A DNA stretch of 64,000 nt, taken from positions 2,728,001-2,792,000 of the forward strand of contig NZ_LT629786.1 in assembly GCF_900105675.1 (NCBI RefSeq), in the 5' to 3' direction. The translations under genes and the position numbers were made by a program. The notes under the pieces were generated by a model. It had not been told where the DNA came from and searched no databases. It saw only the letters and a program-made list of their open reading frames with translations. Positions within the stretch are counted from its first letter, which is position 1; each line of letters opens with the position of its first letter. The stretch comes from Pseudomonas synxantha. Its GTDB lineage: Bacteria; Pseudomonadota; Gammaproteobacteria; Pseudomonadales; Pseudomonadaceae. Below are positions 25,463 to 33,392 of the stretch, in pieces.

Positions 25463-25636
25463 TCAGGACGACCAACCGCTGAGCAGCTGCCGCCCCATGG
25501 GCCAGAGCTTTTCGCCGAGCAATATGCCCATCAGGCCCACCAGGGCAATGGCTGGCGGCGCGGGCGAGCGGAAATCCAGCGCGCCGTAGATCACGCCGAC
25601 AAACAGGCCGATGGCCAGGGAAATCAGATAGTTCAT
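25463..25636 (-). CDS. XapX-domain (DUF1427) small membrane protein
   Basis: A 57-residue protein starting MNYLISLAIGLFVGVIYGA and ending QLLSGWSS, with two hydrophobic segments around the PAPPAIALVGLMGILLGE block that defines XapX/DUF1427 proteins. The family function is unknown. The name comes from a gene beside the xanthosine operon xapAB. It lies between an AraC regulator (69 bp upstream) and an oxidoreductase (28 bp downstream), all on one strand. It is short, but the family match and reading frame are clear. Confidence 0.85.
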   Translation of the reverse strand: MNYLISLAIGLFVGVIYGALDFRSPAPPAIALVGLMGILLGEKLWPMGRQLLSGWSS

Positions 25637-25705
25637 GGAGGCTAGACCCAGTTGATTGATGGGCTCAGCTTAAAGCGCGCCTGCGGTCGGCATCGGCCAA
25701 GTGCT

Positions 25706-26482
25706 TCAGGATTTCGGCCAACCCGCGTACTGCGAAGGCGATACCCCCAGTTCCCTGCGGAACATGTCGCTGAAACTGCTCGGCGAATAACCCAGGCCGC
25801 GGGCAATGCCGCTCACCGACTGGCCCTGGACCAGCTCCGCGGCTGCCGTCGCCAACTGTACCTGGCGCCGCCACTCGGCAAAGCCCATGCCCAGGTGATT
25901 CTGGAACAGCCGTGCAAGGGTGCGCACGCTGGCGCCTGCTGCCTCGGCGTGCTGCTCGAATGGGATCTCCAGGGAGGGCGCAGCCATGACCGCCTGGCAT
26001 ACGCTGATCAGCCGACGATCCGCCGCTACCGGCATGGCGATGCGAATTGGCGAGCGGCGTGCGCGTTGCAGCTCCAGCAGAGCCAGGCCGACGACCGCTT
26101 CGTAGTAGCCGGCATCGCCGTGATCGCCTTGTTCGACCAACGTCACGATCAATTCACGCAACAACCGGCCTACTTCGATGACCTGCACCTGGCTGTCCAG
26201 CGTCGCCGCCAATGACGGACGCAGGTAGATATTGCGCATTTGCAAATCAGAGGCCACACGGATCCCGTGCTCCATCCCCGGCGGCAACCACACGGCGCGC
26301 TGGGGCGGCACCACCAGGGCTTCGCGGGGCGTCTCGACCCACATTACACCGCTCATGGCATAGAGCAACTGGCCCCAATCGTGGCTATGGGGCTCCACGT
26401 ATAACCCACGCGGATAGGTGCGCGCCAACGGCTGCACAGGGACGGCGTGATTACTGAGGTCGGGCGGCGCGGCCAGGGCCAT
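25706..26482 (-). CDS. AraC-family transcriptional regulator with cupin sensor
   Basis: 258 residues. The N-terminal cupin part reads HSHDWGQLLYAMSGVMWVET, then VVPPQRAVWLPPGMEH. The C-terminal AraC HTH pair reads GASVRTLARLFQNHLGMGF and SGIARGLGYSPSSFSDMFRRELG, then SPSQYAG. This architecture (HSHDWGQ, WLPPGMEH) is common in small regulators of adjacent oxidoreductase genes. It probably controls the XapX/oxidoreductase pair downstream on the same strand. The inducer is unknown. Confidence 0.88.
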   Translation of the reverse strand: MALAAPPDLSNHAVPVQPLARTYPRGLYVEPHSHDWGQLLYAMSGVMWVETPREALVVPPQRAVWLPPGMEHGIRVASDLQMRNIYLRPSLAATLDSQVQVIEVGRLLRELIVTLVEQGDHGDAGYYEAVVGLALLELQRARRSPIRIAMPVAADRRLISVCQAVMAAPSLEIPFEQHAEAAGASVRTLARLFQNHLGMGFAEWRRQVQLATAAAELVQGQSVSGIARGLGYSPSSFSDMFRRELGVSPSQYAGWPKS

Positions 26483-26557
26483 GGCGGGTACACATTAATC
26501 GAAGACAGGTGAGCATGGTAAAGACTCACCGCCGACAAGCGAACTGTTTTAACTCAC

Positions 26558-26589
26558 CCTGCAGGCACCGGGTTGACCGGGCCTGCAGG
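26558..26589 (-). terminator. Hairpin downstream of the metallothionein gene
   Basis: CCTGCAGGC (26558-26566) pairs with GCCTGCAGG (26581-26589), with an inner CCGG/CCGG stem around a GTTGA loop. It starts 9 bp past the metallothionein stop and is followed on the minus strand by a weak TTAAAAC stretch, so it is a probable but not classical terminator. Confidence 0.55.
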
Positions 26590-26598
26590 TCGAACACC

Positions 26599-26769
26599 TC
26601 AGGTGTGAGCCGACTTGGCACACTCGCAGCCCGTCGCGGCGGCGCAAGGCTCACCATGGGCATGGTGCTCGGCACAGCCCTGGCAGCAATAACCTTTACC
26701 GTCCTTCATGATCGCATCGCTGCCCAGTACGCATTTGCAGTGTGGGCAAGCACAGGTTTGATCTGGCAT
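26599..26769 (-). CDS. Bacterial metallothionein (Pseudomonas type)
   Basis: A 56-residue Cys-rich protein starting MPDQTCACPHCKCVLG and ending CECAKSAHT. It has ten Cys in the order C-x-C-x2-C-x-C, then CC-x2-C, then C and C-x-C, plus several His (including EHHAHGE) that can share metal. KDGKGYCCQGCAEHH is the conserved core of the SmtA/BmtA/PmtA family, which buffers Zn and Cd in the cytoplasm. GGAGTCTGACC precedes the ATG. The gene stands alone between an AraC gene and a DMT transporter pair. No metal-responsive regulator is adjacent. Confidence 0.93.
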   Translation of the reverse strand: MPDQTCACPHCKCVLGSDAIMKDGKGYCCQGCAEHHAHGEPCAAATGCECAKSAHT

Positions 26770-26858
26770 GGTCAGACTCCTTTTTCATGGTCGTCGCGAT
26801 GCGGCGAACACCGCACCTTAAGCAGTGACTACGCACACGACGCCAAGGTTCAGCGCCA

Positions 26859-27314
26859 TCAGTCGGCCGCGCGGGTATTGCTGCGATACATGAACACCAG
26901 TGCCAGGGCCAGGCAGAGCATCGCCACGATGCGGCTTCCTGATAATTCGATGGCTGGGTTGCCCAGCCAGCCGAAGTTGTCGATCAACATGCCCATGCCC
27001 AACTGCCCGACAATCACCGCCACCGTGGCGACAGCCGTGCCAACCACCGGCACCGCGCCGACCATCACCAGCATGTACACCACATCGAACAAGGCGCCGG
27101 TCAATTGCCATTTCGGCACGTCCAGCAGGCTGACGGCCTGGGCCGGCTCGAAGAAAAATATCAACAACGCCGTGATGAGCGCGCCAACGGCAAAGGTCAG
27201 CAGGCTGCTGCGCAACACCCCAACCGTCTGGCCCAGGCGCCCATTGATCGCGGCCTGCACACTCAACACCGCCCCTGCCGCAATCACCACCACCAATAAC
27301 AGAATCAGATTCAT
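26859..27314 (-). CDS. DMT-superfamily half-size transporter (DUF606/YdcZ), second subunit
   Basis: 151 residues with five predicted membrane helices (NLILLLVVVIAAGAVLSVQA; ALFDVVYMLVMVGAVPVVGTA) and the family motifs INGRLG and GQLGMGMLIDNFGWLG. DUF606 proteins are half-length relatives of EamA exporters and occur as tandem pairs, probably forming a heterodimer. The start MNLILLL lies 4 bp after the stop of the paired gene. The substrate is unknown. The LysR gene diverging from the pair is a likely regulator. Confidence 0.82.
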   Translation of the reverse strand: MNLILLLVVVIAAGAVLSVQAAINGRLGQTVGVLRSSLLTFAVGALITALLIFFFEPAQAVSLLDVPKWQLTGALFDVVYMLVMVGAVPVVGTAVATVAVIVGQLGMGMLIDNFGWLGNPAIELSGSRIVAMLCLALALVFMYRSNTRAAD

Positions 27315-27318
27315 CGTC

Positions 27319-27807
27319 TTACCCTCGTGCAATCAGGACCAATGCCGCCACAATCAACGCCAGCGCAATCCAGCGTTCGCCATTGACGCGCTTGCGTGCC
27401 GTGCCGAACCAGCCGAAGTGGTCGATCAACACACTCTTGCCCACCTGGCCGGACAGGATCGCAATCATGGTCATGGCGATACCGATGTGAGGCGTGGCGA
27501 GTGTGAGCACTACCACATACATCGGCCCCAAAAATCCGCCGATCAATTGCCAGCGCGGCAGCTGGGTAAAGGCCGGGCCCTGCTGCGGGCCGCTGAACAG
27601 CAGCAGCAGAAGCAGGATCGCCGTGCCGACGCCGAAGATGCTCAAGGTCGCCCACAAATGCCCGACCTGCGCGCCCAACGGCCCAAGCAATCCGGCCTCC
27701 ACCGACAGCCCCATGCCCGCCAGGATCACCAACGGCAACAACAGCAGCCGTAGGAGGTTTTTATTCGGCCTGGCCTGCGCCATGCCCTCGATAGTGCGTG
27801 CCTGCAT
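27319..27807 (-). CDS. DMT-superfamily half-size transporter (DUF606/YdcZ), first subunit
   Basis: 162 residues homologous to the following gene, with a cytosolic Lys/Arg-rich start (ARPNKNLLRL) and helices such as LLLPLVILAGMGLSVEAGLL and FLGPMYVVVLTLATPHIG. It repeats the GQVGKSVLIDHFGWFG motif seen in the partner. Together they provide the ten helices of a full EamA transporter. An alternative ATG lies eight codons downstream. The gene starts opposite a LysR regulator whose start is at 27921. Confidence 0.82.
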   Translation of the reverse strand: MQARTIEGMAQARPNKNLLRLLLLPLVILAGMGLSVEAGLLGPLGAQVGHLWATLSIFGVGTAILLLLLLFSGPQQGPAFTQLPRWQLIGGFLGPMYVVVLTLATPHIGIAMTMIAILSGQVGKSVLIDHFGWFGTARKRVNGERWIALALIVAALVLIARG

Positions 27808-27920
27808 ACATCACCTGCGTATCAAGAAAAGAACATGGCGCGCATTATCCGGTGGCCGCCCTGTGCGATAAATGGGAGTATACGGACAACACCTTTGCGC
27901 AATACGCACAGCCTGGAGGC

Positions 27921-28856
27921 ATGATGCAGGGCTTGAATGAACTGAGCTTCAAGGCGCTGCGCCTGTTCGTGGCCGTGCTGGACCAGGGCAGCTTTTCCGA
28001 AGTGGCCCGCCGCGAGGGCCTGGCGCCCTCCTCCATTTCACGGCAGATCCAACTGATGGAACAGGCCCTCGGCCAGCAATTACTGTATCGCCATACCCGC
28101 GCCGTGAGCCCCACCGAAGCCGGACGCCTGCTCGGGCGGCACGCGCGTCTGGTATTGGAACAGTTGGAAATGGCGAACCAGGCCCTGCAGGAACAGGACA
28201 ACGAGCCCAGCGGGCTGGTGCGGATCAACGCGCCGATGGTATTCGGCCAGCGCCACCTGTCTCCCTGGCTGGGCGCGTTGTGCCGGCGCTACCCAAAGCT
28301 GCAACTGGATATCCAGCAAACCGACACCTTCGTCGACCCGCTGCAAGATGGCACCGACCTGTTGTTCCGCATTGGCGTGCTCAATGACTCCGGCATGCAG
28401 GCACGCATCTTTGCGCCCCAGCGCTTTCGCATCGCCGCCAGCCCCGCCTACCTGGCGCAACACGGCACGCCGCGCCACCCCGACGAACTGGCCCACCACC
28501 AATGCCTGGCCTACAAAGGCATCACCGGCCAGCAGCGCTGGTTCTTCCGCCACGGCCAGGGCGACTGGACACCCTACAGCGTCAAGGGCCCGATTACCGG
28601 CAACCACGCTGACACCCTGACCCACGCCGCCGAACAGGGCCTGGGGCTGGTGGTGTTTCCTTCCTGGTTGATTGGCGAAAGCCTGCGCGCCGGCACCTTG
28701 CAGGCCGTACTGACCGACTATGAAGTCGCAACGACCCTGGAGCCTCAGCAGATTGCTGCGTTGTGGCCAGGCAGCCGCAGGCTGTCGTTGAAGGTGCGTA
28801 CGGTGATTGATTATTTCGTGGAGTGTTTTGGGGCGGTGCCGTATTGGGATCGGTGA
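27921..28856 (+). CDS. LysR-family transcriptional regulator
   Basis: About 311 residues. The N-terminal winged HTH is LSFKALRLFVAVLDQGSFSE followed by LAPSSISRQIQLMEQALGQQ. The substrate-binding fold follows from about residue 90 (GLVRINAPMVFGQRHLSPWL). The start follows GGAGGC. A second ATG comes directly after, at 27924, and could be the real start. It belongs to the subgroup resembling AaeR/DhcR-type regulators and probably controls the divergent DUF606 pair. TTTCCT-CGT-AGGAAA at 28895-28909 forms a small hairpin after the gene. Confidence 0.88.
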   Translation: MMQGLNELSFKALRLFVAVLDQGSFSEVARREGLAPSSISRQIQLMEQALGQQLLYRHTRAVSPTEAGRLLGRHARLVLEQLEMANQALQEQDNEPSGLVRINAPMVFGQRHLSPWLGALCRRYPKLQLDIQQTDTFVDPLQDGTDLLFRIGVLNDSGMQARIFAPQRFRIAASPAYLAQHGTPRHPDELAHHQCLAYKGITGQQRWFFRHGQGDWTPYSVKGPITGNHADTLTHAAEQGLGLVVFPSWLIGESLRAGTLQAVLTDYEVATTLEPQQIAALWPGSRRLSLKVRTVIDYFVECFGAVPYWDR

Positions 28857-29079
28857 CCCCTGGTACGCTCCAGACACGCCACTGGTGAGGGAAATTTCCT
28901 CGTAGGAAAAGTAGGCACGTTCTGATTTTACGGGCCAGTATTTTTGGGCACGGTGCGTTGGGGCACACTTTGGCGAATTCTTTTTTGGAGAGACGCCATG
29001 GATGTCGTGTATTACAAGCCATCACGTGCCGAACGAGCGGCCTTGACCAGTGGTCGAGCCGTCTTTGATAGCGCCCGCA

Positions 29080-29103
29080 GTTTTGGCTATATTTGGCCAA
29101 AAC
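29080..29103. promoter_or_regulatory. Operator dyad upstream of the Phd-type antitoxin gene
   Basis: GTTTTGGC (29080-29087) and GCCAAAAC (29096-29103) form a perfect inverted repeat with an 8-bp AT-rich centre, 14 bp before the antitoxin ATG. Phd/YefM antitoxins autoregulate by binding such dyads at their promoter. Confidence 0.6.
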
Positions 29104-29117
29104 ACGGGGAAGACCAC

Positions 29118-29357
29118 ATGATTACCGTTGCGTTGGGTGAGGCAAAAAACAATCTGTCCAAGCTGGTCGATGAAGCCGCCGCCGGCAAAGTCATCACCAT
29201 TGCCAAGCATGGCCGTGCAATGGCACAGCTTGTGCCCATCGGTAAATCCAAGGGCCGGCGAATTGGCGCAATGAAGGGGAAGCTGGTCATCCCTGACGAC
29301 TTCGACGCACCGCTGCCCAGCGATTTGTTGGATGCGTTTGAGGGCAGTCCTTCATGA
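29118..29357 (+). CDS. Phd/YefM-family antitoxin
   Basis: 79 residues beginning MITVALGEAKNNLSKLVDEA, the Phd/YefM DNA-binding fold, followed by ITIAKHGRAMAQLVPI and a charged C-terminal tail (IPDDFDAPLPSDLLDAFEG) expected to wrap the toxin. The stop overlaps the toxin start (ATGA). An in-frame ATG at 28998 with a much stronger GGAGAG site would add 40 residues, but these would span the operator dyad and do not resemble the family. I keep the short form while noting the unusual strong upstream start. Confidence 0.8.
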   Translation: MITVALGEAKNNLSKLVDEAAAGKVITIAKHGRAMAQLVPIGKSKGRRIGAMKGKLVIPDDFDAPLPSDLLDAFEGSPS

Positions 29358-29731
29358 GACTGCTGCTGGATACCCATATCCTGCTGTGGGCACTCAACGA
29401 TGACCCCAGACTATCTGGCAAAACCCGCAAGCTGATTGAAAATGCCGCAGACGTCTACGTCAGTGCGGCAACATTCTGGGAAATGGCAATCAAAGTTGGC
29501 GTTGGAAAGCTTTCCGTAGACCTGGATGAAATCCGTGAGTATTGCCTGGAAAGCGGTTTCGTCGAACTCCCCATCACCTCGGAGCACGCCATTGCAGTCA
29601 AGGATCTCGAACATCATCACAAGGACCCTTTCGATCGGCTGATTATTGCAACCGCGATGAGTGAACCAATGAAGCTACTAACAGCCGATCCGCAGGTTGC
29701 CCAGTACACATCCTTAGCAATGTTGGTTTAG
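29354..29731 (+). CDS. PIN-domain toxin (VapC-type RNase)
   Basis: 125 residues of the PIN ribonuclease fold with the acidic metal-binding residues in place: D in LLLDTHILLWAL, E in AATFWEMAIKVG, and D residues in HHKDPFDRLIIATA. The FWE/HHxDPFDR pattern marks the VapC subgroup paired with Phd-type antitoxins. The likely target is tRNA or rRNA, by family. It is coupled to the antitoxin gene by a 4-bp overlap and ends 27 bp before the converging mntH gene. Confidence 0.88.
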   Translation: MRLLLDTHILLWALNDDPRLSGKTRKLIENAADVYVSAATFWEMAIKVGVGKLSVDLDEIREYCLESGFVELPITSEHAIAVKDLEHHHKDPFDRLIIATAMSEPMKLLTADPQVAQYTSLAMLV

Positions 29732-29758
29732 GTCATACCCCAGTAGCGCTATGTCCAA

Positions 29759-31078
29759 TCAAAACAACCATTGCCCAATCAACCATGCATTCGCCCCACT
29801 GATCACCGCGAACAGAAACCATGCCAACAGCCGTGTGGGCAGCCGGTTGACGAACGGCCCCATCAATTGCTTGTCGCCGGTCATGCGGATCAGCGGGTAC
29901 AGCGCAAAGGGCAATTGCAGGCTCAAAACCACCTGGCTGAGGATCAACAGCTTTCCGATAGCATCGTCACCCATCAGCCACACGCCGAGGAACGCCGGGA
30001 TCAGCGCCAGCCCGCGAGTAATCAGGCGTCGTTGCCAGCAGGGTATGCGCAGGTTCAGGTAGCCCTCCATGATCACCTGCCCGGCAATCGTCCCGGTAAA
30101 GGTCGAGCTCTGCCCCGAGGCCAGCAAGGCGATACCGAACAGGATGCTGGCAAAGGCGCCGCCTACGAGCGGGTCGAGCAGGTGGTAGGCGTCCTGGATT
30201 TCCACCACATCGGTATGGCCGGTCTTGTAGAACGCGGCAGCGGCCAACACCAGGATCGCCGCGTTGACCAGCAAGGCCAGGGCCAGGGAGCCGATGGTGT
30301 CGATACGCGCCAGCTTGACCGCATCCTGCTTGCTGGCCAGGTCTTTGCCGACCAGGCGGGTTTGCACGATGGAGGTGTGCAGGTAGAGGTTATGGGGCAT
30401 GACCGTAGCACCGAGGATACCGATGGCCAGGTACAGCGGAGCAGCGTCGCTGATGGCCGACAATGACGGGGTGAAACCGCTGAGTACATCAGGCCAATAG
30501 GGCTTGATCAGCACCAGCTCGATAAAGAAACACACGCCGATGGTCGCCACCAGCGCCAGCATGATCGCTTCCAGGCGGCGAAAACCGCGGTTTTGCAGGG
30601 CCAGGATCAACAGCGTATCAAAAGCGGTGATGACGATACCGGTGGTCAGCGACACGCCAAGCAACAGGTGAAACGCCAAGGCGCAACCGAGCACTTCGGC
30701 AAGGTCGGTGGCGATAATGGAAATTTCCGCCAACAGCCACTGGGTACGTGATGAGCGCTTGCTGTAGCGCTCACGGCACAGTTGCGCCAGGTCTTTGCCG
30801 GTGGCGATACCCAGGCGCGAGCACAGGCATTGCACCGCCATGCCCGCCAGGCTGGCCAGCAGCACCACAAACAACAGGCTGTAGCCGTAGCGAGACCCGG
30901 CTTCGATGGCGGTCGCCCAGTTGCCAGGGTCCATGTAGCCGATGGAGATCAACAGGCCGGGGCCGGCGAACATCAGCATCCGTTTGAAAAACGATGCCTT
31001 GGGGTCGACGATGACGGAGCCGGCCACTTCCGGCGGGCAGAACGGGGCGGTAGCGATTTTCGGCAGGCTGAATTTCAC
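29759..31078 (-). CDS. mntH: Nramp-family Mn2+/Fe2+:H+ symporter MntH
   Basis: About 439 residues with 11 hydrophobic segments. The Nramp metal site is seen in helix 1 (GYMDPGNWATAIEAG) and helix 6 (GATVMPHNLYLHTSIVQTR). It imports Mn2+ (also Fe2+) with protons across the inner membrane. The start is not certain: a GTG at 31078 with GGAA seven bases upstream is the best choice. A TTG eight codons upstream is possible, and the first ATG would cut the conserved N-terminus. The hydrolase-YaaW gene ends 42 bp upstream on the same strand, so the two may be co-transcribed. Confidence 0.9.
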   Translation of the reverse strand: MKFSLPKIATAPFCPPEVAGSVIVDPKASFFKRMLMFAGPGLLISIGYMDPGNWATAIEAGSRYGYSLLFVVLLASLAGMAVQCLCSRLGIATGKDLAQLCRERYSKRSSRTQWLLAEISIIATDLAEVLGCALAFHLLLGVSLTTGIVITAFDTLLILALQNRGFRRLEAIMLALVATIGVCFFIELVLIKPYWPDVLSGFTPSLSAISDAAPLYLAIGILGATVMPHNLYLHTSIVQTRLVGKDLASKQDAVKLARIDTIGSLALALLVNAAILVLAAAAFYKTGHTDVVEIQDAYHLLDPLVGGAFASILFGIALLASGQSSTFTGTIAGQVIMEGYLNLRIPCWQRRLITRGLALIPAFLGVWLMGDDAIGKLLILSQVVLSLQLPFALYPLIRMTGDKQLMGPFVNRLPTRLLAWFLFAVISGANAWLIGQWLF

Positions 31079-31120
31079 GCGGTATTCCAGGCAAATACAC
31101 AAGACTTGGGCAGCAGCTTA

Positions 31121-32674
31121 TCAGTCGGACGCGACCGTGCGCATCACCGTATCCCGCGGCAAGTCGAACGCCTCCACCACTTGCACCACCAGGTCCAGCT
31201 CCTGGTTCAGCGCTTCGCGTTCCATGCGCTGGCGAATCACGCCGATCACCAACACCGCCAAGGTGGTGATCGAATACGCCGGGCCGGAAAACGCCCGGAC
31301 ACCGCTGACCAGCAGCATCGCCGCGGCCAGCGCCTGGCCCACCAGCGGAATCGCGGTGGCCGCACCTCGGCGCAGGATAAACCCGGTCAGCCCGGCCAGC
31401 GCGGTGCCGCTCAAGGCGGTGGTGGCCGAGCGGCCCACATCGAAGCGGGTGAACAGGCCCTGCTCTTTTTGCGCCGCAGCCTTGAGCTCGGCATCGAACG
31501 CCTGGCGATCGGCGCGGCTGAGCTTGTCCTTGTACTGCTCGATGAGCTTTTCTGCGACCTGCCCTTCGATATCCGCCAGCGCCACGCTTTCAAGCGCTGC
31601 GTCGAACTTGATGCCCAAGCGTTGCGCCACATCTTCAGCAATCTGGCGATAGCCCACGCCATGGCCACGGGCCAGGTTCATAAAGCTGTCGCCACCCATG
31701 CGCTGCAACTCGATGGCCAGCTTCAGCGGTTCGCGCACGCTGGCATCAATGGAGGCACTGCGTTTTTGCGCCATCAGCTCGGCAAGAAACTTCAACTCTT
31801 CCGACCGCGCCTGCACCAGTGCCGGGTACAGGTCCCCATCCTCCTCGGCAAAACGCACTTCACTGCTGCGCAGGTCGGCGCGGATCAAACCGCGCCGCTC
31901 CTGCAGCAGGTCGGTGTATTGCACCACCGTCTTCAATTGCGGCCAGTAGGCTGCATGATCGAAGCTGGCCAGGTGCACATTGGTGACCTTGGTCTTCAAT
32001 GCCGGCGTTACGTCAATGGCATAACGGCCGATACACCGTTCGGTATCCGGCTTCATCGCCAACGCCCAGTCCTTGCTCGAATGACAGTTGATCAGCCGGC
32101 CCTTGAGCGGCGCCGACACGTCATCCCAAGGGCTCGACGTACAGATCGCCCCGCCCATCAGCAACAGGTTATTCAACGGCAGTTCACGGGCAATCTCGGG
32201 GCTGGCCAGCAGACTCTTGACCAGGATACGTGCACCCAGGGAATGGCCGATCAGATTGATGCGCCGCACCGGCAGAGACTCGGCGTGCAGGTAGCCGGCC
32301 AGCTCGGGCAACAAGGTCTTGGCCACCTCATCGACCCGCGCTTCGACACTTTTGTAATGGTCAAGAAAATACGCAATCGCCTTGCCCACCCCTACCGTGG
32401 CCGCACCCAGGCCGCCACCGCCGAGCATCGAGGTGATCACATCCTTGAACGGTGCAAACAGGTTTTCCAGGAAATGCCCAGCCGGCCAGAACAGCATCAG
32501 GTTGGTCGAGCCTTCGATACCTGCCAGTTGTGCCTTGAAATTGCCCAGTTGCTGGCGGTTGAAGAAGGCCGAGTAACCGTGAACATAGAGATTGAGCACA
32601 TCCCCCTGGGGCTCGCCACACAGCACGAACGTGGGCTTGCGGGTGCGGTGCATTTCATCCCACTGGTGTTGCAT
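31121..32674 (-). CDS. Alpha/beta-hydrolase (DUF726-like) fused to a YaaW/UPF0174-like domain
   Basis: 517 residues in two parts. Residues about 1-250 are an alpha/beta hydrolase: VLNLYVHGYSAFFN (oxyanion region), nucleophile elbow LIGHSLGARILVKSL and NNLLLMGGAICTS, resembling DUF726/TMCO4 hydrolases. From about residue 270 to the end the protein matches the E. coli YaaW pattern: a DLYPALVQARSEELKFLAEL start, the LQRMGGDSFMNLARGHGVGY block, a charged helix, two hydrophobic helices and the VSGVRAFSGPAYSITTLAVL motif. YaaW alone has no known function. The fusion suggests that the membrane-linked YaaW part partners a serine hydrolase. An AGGAG ribosome-binding site supports the start. Substrate unknown. 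Confidence 0.75.
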   Translation of the reverse strand: MQHQWDEMHRTRKPTFVLCGEPQGDVLNLYVHGYSAFFNRQQLGNFKAQLAGIEGSTNLMLFWPAGHFLENLFAPFKDVITSMLGGGGLGAATVGVGKAIAYFLDHYKSVEARVDEVAKTLLPELAGYLHAESLPVRRINLIGHSLGARILVKSLLASPEIARELPLNNLLLMGGAICTSSPWDDVSAPLKGRLINCHSSKDWALAMKPDTERCIGRYAIDVTPALKTKVTNVHLASFDHAAYWPQLKTVVQYTDLLQERRGLIRADLRSSEVRFAEEDGDLYPALVQARSEELKFLAELMAQKRSASIDASVREPLKLAIELQRMGGDSFMNLARGHGVGYRQIAEDVAQRLGIKFDAALESVALADIEGQVAEKLIEQYKDKLSRADRQAFDAELKAAAQKEQGLFTRFDVGRSATTALSGTALAGLTGFILRRGAATAIPLVGQALAAAMLLVSGVRAFSGPAYSITTLAVLVIGVIRQRMEREALNQELDLVVQVVEAFDLPRDTVMRTVASD

Positions 32675-32930
32675 GGGCCGGTGACTCCTGGTGGCAAGGG
32701 ATGGCGATAGTAACAAACCGGGCCGAAAAGGAAGGTGAATCCTGACCAGCGTTCGGCCACATCAGAACAAGAGTGCCGCCTTGGACCTGCCCAGGCAGCG
32801 CGTTGGGAGTATCCCAGATTACGGTGGAAAGCCGCGGTAAATGCGCTGCAAGAGTGATCGTGCATGACGATAGATAGTCATGTCCGGAATCTTGGACGTT
32901 GACTGTCCCACTATAAAGAAAGCAGGTAGC

Positions 32931-32952
32931 AAAAAGCCCGGTTTGGCCGGGC
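32931..32952 (-). terminator. Rho-independent terminator of the XRE antitoxin locus
   Basis: On the minus strand GCCCGG, loop CCAAA, CCGGGC is followed by TTTTT, 20 bp past the antitoxin stop: a classical terminator. The rest of the 32675-32930 interval shows no gene. Confidence 0.85.
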
Positions 32953-32972
32953 ATACGGGGGTTTCAGCAGTA

Positions 32973-33278
32973 TCAGCAAGCGAAGTTGTCAATCTTGACC
33001 TGGCCATCTGGAAAGGTCGCAATAATTTCCAACTCACCGCCCATCGCACGGATATAGTCACGCAACGTACTGATGTACATGTCAGTGCGCCGTTCCATCT
33101 TCGATACCGCCGCCTGATTGATGTTTAACGCCTTCGCCAGGCTTGCCTGACTCAAATGCTGGGCCTTGCGCAACTCATGCAGTGGCATTTCTTTCAAATG
33201 TTGCTGAAGTATCTGCTCGGCATCGGCTAGCGACTCGGGCGTCATGCGAGCTTTCAGTTCCGCGAATTTCTTAGCCAT
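32973..33278 (-). CDS. XRE-family antitoxin / HTH regulator
   Basis: 101 residues: an N-terminal helix (MAKKFAELKARMTPESLADA), then a Cro/C1 HTH (MPLHELRKAQHLSQASLAKAL, then INQAAVSKMERRTDMYISTL), then AMGGELEIIATFPDGQVKI. This is the standard antitoxin following Gp49/RelE-like toxins, and TDMYISTLRDYIRAMGGELE is diagnostic of the group. The frame stays open upstream through toxin- and autotransporter-like remnants, so a longer 208-residue chimera is formally possible. The normal antitoxin start is preferred. Its toxin is decayed, so it now probably acts only as a DNA-binding protein. Confidence 0.85.
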   Translation of the reverse strand: MAKKFAELKARMTPESLADAEQILQQHLKEMPLHELRKAQHLSQASLAKALNINQAAVSKMERRTDMYISTLRDYIRAMGGELEIIATFPDGQVKIDNFAC

Positions 33279-33392
33279 GGTCACGGCCCTCTTTACGTAA
33301 TCCAAGCCACCCCACCAGTCCCCGAACTCATCCGTGTATTCAATGCCAGACCATGCAAATATGCCATCCAAGGAATATAAACTCAAGGGCAT
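33279..33392 (-). pseudogene. Remnant of a RelE/Gp49-like toxin, internally deleted
   Basis: In frame with the antitoxin, this stretch encodes SGIEYTDEFGDWWGGL, the characteristic N-terminus of Gp49-like/HigB-type toxins that precede XRE antitoxins of this kind, then jumps directly to DYVKRAVT before the antitoxin ATG. About 80 expected residues are missing with no stop codon, consistent with a large in-frame deletion. No functional RNase can remain. Confidence 0.55.

Noticed and set aside
28895..28909. TTTCCT-CGT-AGGAAA hairpin after the LysR gene as an intrinsic terminator
   Set aside because: Only six base pairs, AT-rich, with no T-run, so too weak to list as a terminator.
30782..32710. 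Long plus-strand open frame of more than 600 codons opposite mntH and the hydrolase-YaaW gene
   Set aside because: It is antisense to two clear protein families, rich in Gln/His/Arg as expected from the complement of high-G+C genes, and has no family likeness.
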